Below, piece after piece: positions 23,615 to 34,983 of a DNA stretch of 64,000 bases. How positions within the stretch are numbered: the first letter of the stretch is position 1; every line of letters begins with the position of its first letter. The notes under the pieces are model-generated. The model saw nothing but the letters and a program-made list of their open reading frames with translations, did no database searches and was not told where the DNA came from. Source of the DNA: Chondrus crispus (taxonomy: Eukaryota > Rhodophyta > Florideophyceae > Gigartinales > Gigartinaceae); contig NW_005179030.1 of NCBI RefSeq assembly GCF_000350225.1, forward strand, positions 142,326-206,325, given 5' to 3'. The position numbers and the translations under genes are program-made.

Positions 23615-24590
23615 TTGAGTCCCTTTTCTTGCGACTCGAAAAAGCAGCTGCTTTTAAAGAATGTGTCTGTTCTGAGGCTTTCGTCGACCAGAACATACAC
23701 AGCCGGTGGAGAATACGCACCTAGAACGATAAGAGGAAGCAAAAGGTTCCATAAAGGCGAAGACATGGTGTCTGTTTCTATTCGTCTGGTAATAACGTTA
23801 CACGGATGTGTACACGTTTCATCCCGACCGTTTCAGATGAAATTGATCATTTTCACGCACGAAAGGGATCCCAAATTTGAGATCGCTTTCGAATAAGATC
23901 TGAATGCTGGCAAAATTGCGCCGTGGAAAAATAACGTCAATTCACATATGAGCCTTTGAGTGGGGGTTTAGCGCAGCCAGGGATACGAACAATTCGGATC
24001 AGATTCGGACATGATTGCGCTCTCAAGTGAGTTCCAAATGTCTAGTTTTCACATGTCCAGCCCCATCTCATGAGGCCTCCGTCGTCTGTGCCAGTCGCCA
24101 CTCAGATCCTCCACCAGGCAAGTACGGGCTTTCCTCGCTCCCCTTCTCAGACTACCAGATTAGTAACCCGTTTGCTCTTCGTTTCCATGCATTTTCAATG
24201 ATCAGAGCGCGCGCGTCGATTACGTAGTCGAGTGCAGGTAAGCCACTCACAGTGACTCCCAACGAGCATGCTTCTGTAGCAACAAGTACTAACCGAACCG
24301 CTATCTCCTCACGCATATCACTGAGCTTGTCAATGTACGGATCATGGTCGTGCTCTCCTCTGGAACGCCATCTGAAAGTAAGTTACTCACTGAGTCTGTC
24401 TACAGTCCTGAGCCCGATATCTGCAACAACCAGTACTAACCGAAGCGGCGTCCGTGTTCCTAAGTCCTCCCACTTCGTTCTGCTGACTTTGTGATGATGA
24501 TAGTCTGAAAGAGGGTAGTTAATAGTAAGTACATTTAGTTGAAGTAGGATATGTACAATACCCCCTTCCAGTAGCTCAAAATAAATGGCA
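23615..24590. other. Spacer upstream of the transposase, with an imperfect repeat
   Basis: Between 24229 and about 24520 two units of roughly 143 bp share GTAAG..ACTCAC, CAACAA and AGTACTAACCGAA blocks. On the minus strand the same region has protein-like stretches (LRLVLVVADIGLRTVD and VRLVLVATEACSLGV) separated by stops, so it may be a decayed duplicated coding segment. No family was recognised. Confidence 0.35.
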
Positions 24591-24704
24591 ACCTCACTGC
24601 AGGTGCAGTGGGCTGCAATGCAGCTCACTGCACCGGCAGTGACGACGCCCATAATCCGTGCGATATGCCACCGTATGAGCACTGTACATGGATACCCAGA
24701 TTCC

Positions 24705-25107
24705 GCCCCAGGGCAGCATGGGACCATACCATTTCTCGCCCGTGGGCACAGATGTAGGCCCAATTGCACTACCCAGTACTGCCATACCAGGCAGCATCTT
24801 GTAGTCCAATACACTGCCCAGACGCGACGCTATGGGAGCGAAATTTATGATTATATATCCGCCCACTGGCGAATTATCATTGTACGTAAAAGCAATTGTG
24901 GGCGCCACAAATAGTATACACATTACAGCCCGTGGGCGTATTGTAGTCCAATCAAACAACGCCCACGGGCGGGAAAAGGGATTAACCAAAGATCGCCCAG
25001 AGGCACATGTTTTGGGGTAGATTTTGCGACATTGTGGGTGATTTTTTGAGTCAAATTTTTTGAGCCCGTGGGCAGAAAAAATCAAACGCAAAAATTGCCC
25101 GAAATTG
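24705..25107. repeat. Periodic array of GCCCRYGGGC palindromes
   Basis: Ten-base palindromes or near-palindromes start at 24705, 24738, 24861, 24928, 24961, 24995 and 25064, with weaker versions at 24771, 24816, 24895, 25030 and 25097. Within the better half the steps are 33-35 bp. The sequence between them is not conserved. This could be a protein-binding array such as the subterminal repeats of a CACTA-type transposon, or a regulatory region. It is not a CRISPR array: the repeat is too short. Confidence 0.5.
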
Positions 25108-25112
25108 GCCAT

Positions 25113-25466
25113 TTTGACCTTCCTGTGAGTGGCGTCGAGCTCAGCGGAGAGGTGCGCGAACGCACCCAATTGCTCTGTGGACGGAGAGGTTCGGTCCTCG
25201 AGTCGTCTCATCGAGGTCGGCCTCTCCGGGCGACCTTGCCCGGACGGTCCGGGCGAGGCGAAACGGGAGTCTTCGACGAGCACTATCCGCGAGTGTAACT
25301 CGTCGATCAGTGCTCGGAGATTCTCTAAGGACTGCGTCTCTCTATCGAACCTCCCTTCACGCAGGGAGCGGAGTTCGGCCATACATCGAGTGCATACATG
25401 GTCCGATACATCGATCCGAAGGGAAGTACGGACTTCCTCGATGTATTCGGCTATGCGTTCGAACAT
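25113..25466 (-). pseudogene. gag 5' fragment of element 3 (element-2 family)
   Basis: The N-terminal block MFERIAEYIEEVRTSLRIDV and the following helical region match the gag start of element 2 almost residue for residue. The similarity fades near 25110, where the palindrome array begins, so the element is truncated after about 120 codons. The open frame runs on to 24594, but that continuation is not gag-like. Confidence 0.75.
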
Positions 25467-25681
25467 CGCCGCCTCTCTTTCTTCTTAGGATCCGAGCGAC
25501 GGTTCGCGGTCACGAGGACCTGCGTCGCCGTCGCCCGAAGGGGCGGATGGGGACTGCACAGCGGCCGGACTCAGATCCGCCGCTTCTGAGCGGATCGAGG
25601 GCTCGAGCTCTTGGCTCATCTCGACGCCATCGGTTCGCGGAGGGAAGCCGAATTCTTCTCGGAGATCGGACTGTAGGGTCT

Positions 25682-25698
25682 TCTAGGTCGGGAGACCA
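25682..25698 (-). other. Primer binding site of element 3
   Basis: TCTAGGTCGGGAGACCA on the plus strand, identical to that of element 1 and one nucleotide from the LTR. Confidence 0.7.
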
Positions 25699-26064
25699 CT
25701 GTAGCATAAACACCCCCAGCGATAGGGGTGTATGCACAGTTCGACCGAGACCCTTGTCGATCGGGAAGACGGGGGTGAGGCGGGACACCAGCTAACGGCA
25801 CCGGGCAGCGGGCCCGGGTAGCGTGGTAGAGCGGGAACGGGGAGGACACCGGTACGCGTGAGCGGTTCGACGGCTCGACGCCCCGGTGCGGTACTGGGTA
25901 ACGATCCAGTACCGACGGGCGGAGGCGGAGCCGGCTCGTGGGCGTACCGCGCGCGTTCTCAACCCGCGCTCTGTGCCGCTCTAAGGTAGTTAGCGAGCGC
26001 TACCGTAGAGTAAGCGGGAAGTCGGACCTTGACGGTCGGTGGGTGACAAGTCCCTCCTTGTCCT

Positions 26065-27159
26065 TGTAGTGCAATACGCACCTGAAAAGGGGGGTGAAAA
26101 GAAAGGAAATTTTTTGGATATGAAAAGTGGTCCGGGTTGGGGGACACACGTGTGAATAATTGCACAGTTTTAATTTTTAATTATTTTAATTATTTTAGTT
26201 AATTACTTGGCATTAATTTTGCTGACATTAGATTAGATCTAGGATCTAGCGCTGCGAGCTACTGTACTGGCTCCGGCGGGGCGATATATACCTTAGCCCT
26301 CTGACGACCAAGTCAGTAAAGGTAACCCGAGTTGCCAGAGTTGAATGTCGCCTTGGTCGAAGTCCGTCTCTACCAAGACGCTCCCTTTCACCTAAGCCTA
26401 CGGCATCCTTCAGCGCTCCGGGGTCCCATTCCTTTTTCTTTTATTTCCCAACGAACTAGAGTTGCCAGAGTCTGATATCGCCTTGGTTGAAGTCCGTCTT
26501 CTACAAGACATTCCCTTTAACTACAGATTACTTTATCCTTTGCGCTCGGGGCTCCCCTTTTTCCTTATCAATTTTTCTTTATTTCCCTATCCTAATTTCC
26601 CTTAATCTTGAGTTGGTCCCACCTTGTAGGATTGCGATCCGCACCGTGACGTCATTTGCCATTGGGCTTTTGTGTTGGTGCACCAGTGGTGCTTTTCTCA
26701 GTGTTGGTTCCATCGGAATCTGGTTGCGACCGATCCGTTGTTGGTACTTTGCCATCGGGCAGTACGACGGTGTAGCGCTGCTACGTTTTCTTCTTTCCCG
26801 ACGGGCTACGTTGCGACGTCCCCGTCGAAGACCTTATCAAGGGTATAAAGTGTACAAGGTGCTCTTCGAGCATTGGATTTACGACCCATCGGACCAGGTT
26901 TATCTAAACACCCCTCCGAACTCGTCGAGCAGTTGCCTTTACAAGTCTCTACCACCATTTACTGATCCCGGGCTGGGCCCTTCTCTTTGCCCCCCCTATC
27001 AGGGATCCGAGCTACTGCGGGCCGCAAACCCGCTCAAAGAGGACAGGGAGCTTCGAACACTCCGTAGCGCTGTGCCGTTGGCAGTTGTTGTTTTTGTTGC
27101 TGTTGTTTGTGTTGGACCGTCGGACCTTGGTCTCTGCCTAACAGGCGCATTGCACTACA
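26065..27159 (+). mobile_element. Solo LTR of the element-1 family, nested in another LTR
   Basis: It is bounded by TGTAGTGCAAT and ATTGCACTACA and flanked on both sides by GTCCT (26060-26064 and 27160-27164), a perfect 5-bp target duplication. It is inverted relative to the LTR of element 1. A TATA-like box (GATATATACC) is at 26281-26290. Internal element sequence is absent, as expected after LTR-LTR recombination. Confidence 0.92.
26281..26290 (+). promoter_or_regulatory. TATA-like box in the solo LTR
   Basis: GCGATATATA at the same LTR position as in element 1. In this orientation it would drive transcription rightward, toward the copia element. Confidence 0.45.
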
Positions 27160-27514
27160 GTCCTCCTCCACCGCCGCCGGTCCGCTCCATGTTTAATATA
27201 CAAAACAATCTATAACACTACAGTACCGAAGTACTGTAGTGGACTACTGTAGTACAGATCGGACCGTACTGTAATACTGTCAGCCATCGTGGCTGACAGT
27301 ACACGTGTGTGTGCCCCCTTCCGTCCCGCGCGACACACGTGTACACGTGTACACATGTGCGTGCGTGTGCCCTGTATCCGAGGGGTACATGTGGTCACGC
27401 ACAGTGGTACTGTAGAGCATCGGGCTCGACAGCACTAGATCCGTTGTTGATCTAATCTAACTAAAAGGCCCCAGGGGGGGGTATACTACACATCCTTTCG
27501 GAAGAACCAAGTTT

Positions 27515-29650
27515 ATGGACGGAAAGGTGGCAAAGAGGTTTGCGCTCAAGCTTCATGGCTCTTCTCACTTGCCCCTTGACGATATACTTGAGTTATGCAA
27601 ACGAGGATCTATTCTCTCCTCAGTTCTTAGGCAAGCCCTCGCCACAGTTGCATCGAAATGTACGTCTTGCAAGAGCACCGGAAGACCTTCCAACTCGAGA
27701 ACGGTCTCTTTCGGAAAGCTCCTCTCATCTTTCAACGACCACGTTTACTTAGACTACATGTACATCACAGAGCTGGGTAATCAGCCCATACTCCACATCG
27801 TCGACGTACACACCGGGCTTTCCGTTACCTCACTCATGACTACACGAAAGATGGACGAGGCATCCCGTGTGTTCGATAACAAGTGGTGTAATGTACACGG
27901 TCCTCCAGCTGTTGTATCATCTGACCCCGAGTTCAATAACTCCGTGTTCAAGGGCTTTTTGCAGTATGCAGGGGTCAAATTCCAGCCTCGTCCTGCTCGA
28001 AGACACAACAAGCTTGGGGTGGATGAGAGCAAGAATGCGGTGGTCCGGTTGATAGCCCAAAGGATGAACAAAGATGCACAGTTCTTCATGCAGACTCGCA
28101 ACGTGGAAGTGGAGAAGTCCGACGTTCTTTCCCGTGCAACATATGTGAGCAACATACTGTACGGTAGCAAGAGAATGAGCAGCTTTGAACTCGCTATGGG
28201 CTATACTACTTCCATCGGTGGACTCCCAAGAAGTGTTGTGACTGACCAAATAATCGCTGCTCACGAAGAGCAAGTTGCCCGTCGGGCCCTCTTGATGCTT
28301 GACAAGGGCCGGTCACTCAACACCGTCCTTCCCGAAGACCTTCGACGTGGCGTTCTCGTCTACTACTTCAAACGCAACGTCAACTTTGGCAAATGGAAAT
28401 CCCGGTATGTACGTGCAGTCGAGCCGCACATGGTTATTGTCTCAAATAACCCGGAACATTGTGGTAAGCCAATTCGGGCTGCGTATGAAGATGTACGCAT
28501 AGCTCCACGGTCACCCTTGCTGTTGGATCTGAACCAGATTGGTTACGTTTTCCCCCGGTCGTATGCCGTCGTTGATACGGATGACACCGAAGTAGCGATG
28601 AACCAGCATCAAACCGACAACGCCGAGTCCCGGAGTCAAGTTTTGACCACGGAGGATGATCTCCCAGCAAGCTTTCCGTGGGAAGAGGGAAACGACGTCC
28701 ACCCCCCTCTACACAATGAAATTCTTGAGCTCAGAAAAGACGGAGAGGACTCAAGAGTACATACTGATGAAGACGTCGCAAGGTACTTCGAAGAACAGCC
28801 TGCCTTCTTTGCGAATAATAAGAAGTCTCCAAGCTCACGCAACCTTGAGAGACCCCTGCAGGAAGATGTCACTCCTTCAGATCTGGCAAGGCAACAGGGC
28901 ACTCTCAACAAACCGTTTGACCCACCTCGTCCCGAGAAAGACATTGGTGAGGTGAGAGTCACGCCTCCCCTCGAGCTGCGGTTTGAATTCCAGTCCATAG
29001 AGCATAACGTTCTGCGTCGAGTTAAAGGGATCATCAGAGATAGAACCGCTTCGGAATTTCAACTGCAGTTCGTGCCTCGATGGCTGCTTGAAAAACCAAT
29101 AGCTGCAGAGAAGAATAACTACGACGGTGCTTTTGAAGAAGTCAGGTTGAATTCCATCCCTAGAGGTGCCAACATTATATCATCGCATCATTTTTTCCAA
29201 GTGAAGACCGATGGGGAAGAGGAAAAACTCTGGCTGAAGTGTCGAATGGTGCCTTACGGCAACCGCGAGAAAGATAAGGAGAGTGTCCGGAAGGATTCCG
29301 CAACTGCACAATTCCCAGTGATCAGACTGGTGTTGTCCATCGCCGCCGTCTTGAACATGGTTATAGCCACAATCGACATTAAGGGTGCGTACCTGCAGGG
29401 AGGATACCTATCTCGAGACATCTACGTTCGACCGCCAGAAGGTTGGGCGGCCCGTGGGGTTTTGTGGCGACTTCTCAAGCTCGCCTATGGAATCGTCGAG
29501 TCTGGAAGACTCTGGCAGCTGACAATAGAAGGTTGGATTCTTGGCAAGGCATTGTACCAATCCCTGGTATTCCACAACTCTTCATGCAATTCGGCGATGG
29601 AGGTTATATTGCTCTTGCTATTTGCAAGGTCGTGGATGATTTCCTGGTAG
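27515..29650 (+). pseudogene. Copia integrase and N-terminal reverse transcriptase
   Basis: A 711-codon frame. The zinc region ends in CTSCKSTGRPSNSR (about 49-62). The integrase core has D in LDYMYI, D in SSDPEF and E in GVDESKNAV, so the DDE triad is present, with the RPARRHNK block before the Glu as in related copia-like elements. A long acidic linker follows. The reverse transcriptase begins with DIKGAYLQGG (catalytic Asp) and IYVRPPEGW, then reading is lost near 29560 in the middle of RT. Confidence 0.82.
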
Positions 29651-29910
29651 TCGGTTCACCAAGAGAAGTCAAAGACTTCCATGCTGCGCTTGCAAAACGA
29701 TTTGAAGTTGGCCGGTTCGTCGTTTACCGCCCGCTAATCTTCAATCGCCTCCACATTTCGCAAGGCAATGATGGTACAGTGCACATCGATATGAAAGAGT
29801 ACATGGAGAAATCGAGTTTCCGGCGCTGTCTCGGGAACGGAAAATGCAGTTCCACGCAAGAGCCACCCTGGAAGAACTCACGTCGTACCTTGGCTTGGCA
29901 GGATCACTGA
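29550..29910 (+). pseudogene. Copia reverse transcriptase, C-terminal part
   Basis: This frame continues the RT after the frameshift. The active-site block reads KVVDDFLVVG (VDD in place of YVDD), followed by the thumb region (FHAALAKRFEVG). Another shift near 29900 precedes the RNase H frame. Confidence 0.75.
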
Positions 29911-29996
29911 ACTTCCTTGGTCATGGTGTCCTCCCGCAGGCTTCTTTTGCAGCAAGCTACCTCTAGCAAGCTGTAGGGAACCAAAGAGTCTCTGAC

Positions 29997-30614
29997 TTGA
30001 TTAACGGTAGTAAGGTTCTGAACGAACTGCGGGGCTTGACTCCAAAGCTGAAGTACTGTGCTCCCCCGATGATAGACAAGGACCCTTCGTATTTGTGCTT
30101 CTCCGATGCTAGCCATGGTTCCACTTCATATGGGCAGACCGGATACCTCTCCGGGATATACCTGCCTGCAGGGGGTGCCGGTGTGTACCATGTCCTTGAT
30201 TGGCATAGCTGCAAGCAATCCCGAGTGGCGTTTTCGTCAATTACAGCTGAAATACTTGCCGCAGCAACGTCGACAGACCGTGTATCGCTAATGGCCGAGC
30301 GCCACAAACGATTGTACGTATCGGACGTCCGGCTTCCGTTTATCCTGACAGTTGACTCGCACGGCTTGTACTCAACAGTGACGAGGCGTCACGAAGGGAC
30401 AGATTACCGTCTCCAACCCACAGTAGCACGAATGCGAGACTCCTTCGAAAACGGAGAGATCGCTACGATGCAGTGGATTGCCGGCAAACGGAACCTTGCC
30501 GACGCCTTGACGAAGAGAAACTTGGAAATGTTCCGAAAGCTGAACAAGGTCATGTTGAATGGAGTGCTGGACCCTTGCATGTTCGACAAGGCCAAGCGGA
30601 TCCAGTTTAATTAG
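29997..30614 (+). pseudogene. Copia RNase H domain
   Basis: A 205-codon frame with the Ty1/copia RNase H pattern: FSDASHGS (Asp), a Glu in ITAEILAAATSTD, Asp in TVDSHGL, and the terminal NLADALTKRN block. It degrades the template RNA during cDNA synthesis. The frame ends with TAG at 30612-30614, which looks like the natural end of pol. Confidence 0.82.
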
Positions 30615-30683
30615 CATCTACAGCTCATCGATTGCCATCCTCCTTCTTGTCCGAGAGGAACCAGTGGTAAAGGGCTTCTTCTT

Positions 30684-31766
30684 TCACGAAACATCCTTTC
30701 GCTTACGTTGAACTTCGGTGGATATTTTCCTACCACCACCATGACGCTTGAGCTTCCCAACTGGCTGTTTCGTGAGGCGACGAAGCTCCGGAATGCCGAG
30801 TAGGTCGACCCCATCACCAAGACAAGCGCTCAAGGTTCCCTTGCCCATCTGTAGTGCAAAACGCTCTGTGCAATCATACACGAGCTGCCTTTTGGCATCC
30901 AGAACGACGACATGGTCGATTTCTTCTCCTGAACTGTCCATTCCCCCTAATCTGGACAAGAAGATCCCATCACGTTGGGAAGCCAACCACTCTTCTTCGT
31001 CGACACGGTTAGGAATTGAAACCTTTTCCAGGCGGTAAGAGCCCATTCGCTGTTCGAGCCACGCACCAGCTTGGGCGACGCTCACGGCTGGCATCGGATG
31101 GATATTCATCATGGCTAGTGCAGCCAGTTCTCCAGCCAGCGCGTATAGTCCATTGCCGATCGCCGCTCGGAGAAACTGGCCACGTGGAGAGAATACGAAG
31201 CTAGGGACCTTCGTACGGCGGTGGAGCGTTGCAGCCGAATGTCCGCGAGCACCGGGGCATCGAAGTCTGAAGAAGTGGTCCATCCGGCGAGTGCAAGACC
31301 GGTGCTGGTTGTCCAAATATCGCGCCTAGGCGTGAGCATCAAAACCTATCTCCACTTGAAGGCCGCTCCCGTTTTCCTTCACCTCCAAGTCAGACTCAAC
31401 CTCACTGCTAAACTCCAACATCTGCTCCAAGCTGCCCACGGTCCTGTGCGACTTCATGGTGTAGAAGTCGATGGGCCAGAAGGAACGATGTCCCCCGCGG
31501 TCGTCTGCTGAGGCAAAGAACCCCCACTTGCCAAACCGTACGTCCTTCCCGGACGAAAACACAATACGCCGGATAGTGTAGTCCGTTTGGTCAGCCCCGG
31601 GGTCCATCAGCCGACAACCCCAAAGGCCCAAGAACCCGAGTTTCTCGAGCATTCTTTCGTTGAAAAAGCGACCAAGGCACAACAACAGCCAATCCCGGAG
31701 CTCGCCACAAACTTCTCGTGGCAATTGCACACTCCTCATCAGTGCCTCTTTTGTCACTGACACCAC
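30684..31766 (-). pseudogene. Unidentified protein, possibly papain-fold-like
   Basis: Two open frames (31766-31326 and 31316-30684) are in phase and separated only by a TAG at 31326-31328. The C-terminal part has an IDHVVVLDA ... VYDC arrangement, a His followed by an Asp on a beta hairpin, as in papain-fold peptidases. The expected catalytic Cys position reads GNGLYALAGEL and lacks Cys. This assignment is weak. The gene is convergent with the copia element and ends 70 bp from it. A further protein-like stretch in another frame reaches 31857. Confidence 0.35.
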
Positions 31767-31857
31767 TCGGGAGCCACCGTGTAGCTGAACGCGGCATTAA
31801 CCATCCGGCATCTCCATTCCAGAAAGCGGTGCGCGTTGAGCATCCATCGAGACCCAC

Positions 31858-32635
31858 CGCACGTCAGGCATCGCGAAGCCTCACGCTCACCCCTCCGTAC
31901 CGTGGCCCGCGGGAGCCTTTATCGGTTTCGGTCAGGGCAGGCGCGAAGCGGAGGATGAAAAGATGAAGCGGAGCATGAAGAGACGAAGCGCTCGACGCCG
32001 AGACGAAGGGCGGATCGCGTGGCAGCTGCAATGGATGGGTCCTCAGTAGGGGAGTCTGAGAAAGGGAACAAGTAGATAGCTCCGCCTCGGAGCACGCGGT
32101 GCATAAGGGGAGCCCGCTGACTGGGGTCTGCCAGGGAGTCGGAACACGTTCCCAACGAATATACTCCGCCGTCGGCGTGCGCGTCTAGTCGGCCGCCGCT
32201 GGCCGCCGTCGAACGTGGCCCGACGGGGGGTGTGTCGTAGGCACTGTACAGCGAGGACAGCGCTAGCCCTAAGCGACTGGCAGTGTCCGCGGCGGTGCGC
32301 CGCCGGTCCCCAAAATTCAAAGGGGAATTTTACCGGGTACTCAAATCAAGGGGAAATTAAAGGGACTAGAAATCCGGGGGTTACTCATGAACTGACGAGA
32401 CAAGACCTCCAGTGGCTTTTGTGGCCTCTCGCTTCGCCTCGCTCGATCACCTCCGTTCCGCTCTCTCCGCTGCGCACGTTCAGGGAAACAGAGCCTCAGC
32501 TTCCGCTCGAGACTAACATTCCTACCACACTTACACAGGGCGGCACTAATGCGTAGGGTCGACTGTACTGTATCTCTTGTTCAATTATTGTCACTGAAAT
32601 AATGTGTGTGACATTTTAAATATAGGAACTGGGTG
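31858..32635. other. Intergenic stretch, nothing recognised
   Basis: GC-rich until about 32550, then AT-rich. Short frames on both strands show no family resemblance. Confidence 0.4.
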
Positions 32636-32784
32636 TAAGAGCACCCCCACCGGTACGCAATCAAATCATCAAATAACAACACTTGGCACACTTTTTCTGC
32701 AATTTGATTGGCTCCCTAGAATTTGGTTGTTTCGTTATTTGGCTGTTTGATGCTTCGGAAAGAACTGCCTCACCGGTGAGAACC
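32636..32784. repeat. MITE-like fragment with CACCGGT end
   Basis: It begins AGAGCACCCCCACCGGTA and carries AATCAAATCATCAAAT; the right part has an inverted ATTTGGCTGTTTGAT and CACCGG. A related sequence with the opposite terminus (ACCGGTGGGGATGCTCT) is at 44436-44454. This looks like a short nonautonomous element family. Confidence 0.45.
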
Positions 32785-32805
32785 ATATCCCTAATATTTT
32801 ATTTT

Positions 32806-32825
32806 ATGTACGATGTATCGTACAT
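32806..32825. repeat. 20-bp palindrome, left outer copy
   Basis: ATGTACGATGTATCGTACAT, 17 bp inside the left transposon end. Nine-base arms flank a GT centre. Confidence 0.85.
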
Positions 32826-33010
32826 TAAAGTTCACACTCGCAGAGTTCAGCCCGGCATCATTTGTTCCCAGTTCTGGGGTCACGGAGCAACGCCAAGGCG
32901 TGTGAAGAAACGGTATGCAAGATTTCATTACCGAAGGACATCTTCATGTCGATCAATTCTACTGGTAAAAATCAGGTCTAGAGGCACGCAAATGTATTGC
33001 TTTTTTCGCT

Positions 33011-33030
33011 ATGTACGATGTATCGTACAT
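33011..33030. repeat. 20-bp palindrome, left inner copy
   Basis: Identical to the left outer copy, starting 205 bp further in and 36 bp from the end of the coding region. Confidence 0.85.
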
Positions 33031-33066
33031 AAGAAGGCACAAACAAATGCCTGTTCTTTCCCACAA

Positions 33067-33540
33067 CTAACTCGTACGAGCCCGAAGCCTAGCAGATCGA
33101 TCTTCAGAGTCAACAGAACGACGCCGGCGCCGGGTGCGCACCTCCGTTGGCGTTGTCAGACAGGATGTGCCACCCTGACTTGATGGTGAACGGCTACGTG
33201 ATGATCTCGACTCTTGTCGGGGTTCTAGGCGCTTGTTTGAGTGCCATACATCCCAACACGACCTACGGAATCTGGCATAAGTACGTATGCATAAATGGAG
33301 ATCACAGTGCGAGCATCTAAAGCATGACCGGTGACCGCCAAATCCTCCATCCGAAACGCGGTTCATGCCGCAAAGAGAGCACCAACGCTCATTTTTCGTC
33401 TGCTTTTGGCAGTGTCCGGGAACGTTTAGTCTCAGCTTTATCCCATCGTCGCTATTAAAGAACTGAATTCTGTTGCGCCTTCGCTTCTTGGCAAGTCCAC
33501 GCAGCCTTGCCGCTTCCTCTCCCTGTATTGTTGTATCATT
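33067..33540 (-). pseudogene. Cysteine-rich C-terminal zinc domain of the transposon protein
   Basis: It follows the nuclease frame after a TAG at 33541-33543 and stays in phase. The sequence WCSLCGMN ... CFRCSHCDLHLC ... C ... H has the Cys/His spacing of the zinc-binding tail found at the C terminus of piggyBac-type transposases, which bind the element ends. An arginine/serine-rich tail follows. If the TAG is natural, this would be a separate short remnant. Confidence 0.5.
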
Positions 33541-34935
33541 CTAGTTAGCATCGCCAGGGTGTTCATCTTCGCGACGTGCTATCGAGTCGGCATAGATTAG
33601 TAGTTCCACAGAAGCGTCAGCACAAAAGTCAGCCAAAGATCCGATACTGTTTAGAGCGCTTCGGAATGACGTCAAATTCTGGAAGCGCTCGCCGTAGTCA
33701 ACGAGATCCTTCTTTTCTGCGAACCTCCAGCCAATAAATGCGTTGACAACTAAAGTCTTCAATGTCTGACTAATGACCTTTTGCTCCCATTTCATGGTGG
33801 ACGTAGGACTCCGTAGAATGGCCCGAGCTTGTGCGCTTCCATCTACTCCACCTTTGGTTTTCGAGTAAATGGCTTGCATGCCATGTTTGAAAAGCTTAAG
33901 TGGAATGAACGCATCGTTTTGAGTGACGTGGTCATTGGCGAGTTTCCAAAACGGCAGCCTGTCTCTGACGAATTTCTTGGTTTCAGCATCTACGAAGGAA
34001 GGCACAGACGGGGAATTTTCATGCGCCCATGCCACGAGCGGCTCGGCATTTGGTTTCAGCGATGTTCGGAAGCTTTGTACGGCAGAATCTGGCACATAAA
34101 CTAAAGTGCATGACAAGAGGGCTGACTCCGAACAAGCCACGTAAAGGCAATAGTTTGTCCTAGTGATAACAACCTGCTGCATCAGCTGTCCAGTGTGTTC
34201 TCGAGTAATACGCTGTTTGAAATTTTCATCTCCAATCTTAGCACATACCAAGTCAACACTTACGTTCATTAGCGATCTTGCAAGAGAGGACGGACACACA
34301 CTGGTCTTGATCTCAATGCATGAAATCTTATCAGATTGTTCTGTTCTGGTGGAATCAGCAAAGGCAGTCCTTTAGATGTCAATCAGAGCGATTCCGTCAG
34401 GGGAACACGCCATCCAGGGGTTTTCTTTATCAGCCAACATCCCGCATTCTTGCAGTCCCAAAATGAACTTTTTGTTCAGTAACGCTTTCAGTACTGCCTT
34501 CTCATTCACCGTTCCTCGGATCATCGCTTCACTTGAGCGCGCATAACTAAACCAAGAGCTTGCAAGGTTCCTAAATTTCACCGACGATGTCCGATGTTCT
34601 GCTGTCGGGTTTGTTTGTAATCCAAGAAGAGAGCAAACATGCTCATCAGCCAGTAATGTCTCCCCAGCGATAGTGCTTGTTATGCGGAATTGCCTCAAAA
34701 TAAACCAGTCCGCGCAACGTTGGTCTATCGTCAAAACTTTGCAAGCAGAAATGCAGTGCAACTCTATGAGATCCTTCGTCTCCATTGACCCTTGTTGCGG
34801 TATGACGAGCCGTCCGTCACTGGAACGCTTACTAAACAAAAGATTGCGCTGCGACAACGCCCGCGGAACAGCTACCCAACACTTCAATAACGATGAAAGC
34901 CTGCCGGGAAGGTAGTATGCGAAGCGCAACACTTT
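33541..34935 (-). pseudogene. YqaJ-like PD-(D/E)XK nuclease in phase with the transposase
   Basis: The start of the fold reads QRCADWFILRQFRITST, then GTVNEKAVLKALL (conserved Glu), WMACSPDGIALID (catalytic Asp) and, after a TAA at 34372-34374, CIEIKTSV (the E-x-K pair, codons at 34306-34314). This is the order of phage lambda-exonuclease/YqaJ-type enzymes, which process DNA ends. All catalytic residues are present. About 190 further codons are helical and unassigned. TGA at 34936 and TAG at 34984 separate it from the transposase without a change of frame. Confidence 0.68.
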
Positions 34936-34983
34936 TCAAAACTTGTTCGTTCCCCTCTCCCTTACGGCAACAGCTGTGACCGT

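Larger units (their letters stand above)
25700..27490 (-). repeat. Family-2 LTR of element 3, split by a nested solo LTR
   Basis: It starts TGTAGCATAA and ends TATACTACA, with internal blocks shared with the LTR at 14901-15473. Removing the nested LTR (26065-27159) and one copy of the GTCCT duplication leaves about 690 bp. The right end abuts copia pol sequence at 27491, so this element inserted into that copia copy. Confidence 0.85.
27491..30617 (+). mobile_element. Ty1/copia-like retrotransposon, 5' truncated and frameshifted
   Basis: Integrase, reverse transcriptase and RNase H follow in copia order, and the 5' part (LTR, gag, protease) is missing because element 3 is inserted at 27490. 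No 3' LTR was recognised after 30617. Two frameshifts, near 29560 and 29900, separate the RT and RNase H parts. Confidence 0.85.

Noticed and set aside
24705-25107. CRISPR-like array
   Set aside because: The repeat is only 10 bp, degenerate and palindromic, in a eukaryotic transposon setting, with no cas genes.
24594-25112. Continuation of the element 3 gag frame over the palindrome array
   Set aside because: Residue similarity to element 2 gag ends near 25110; the rest is chance opening.
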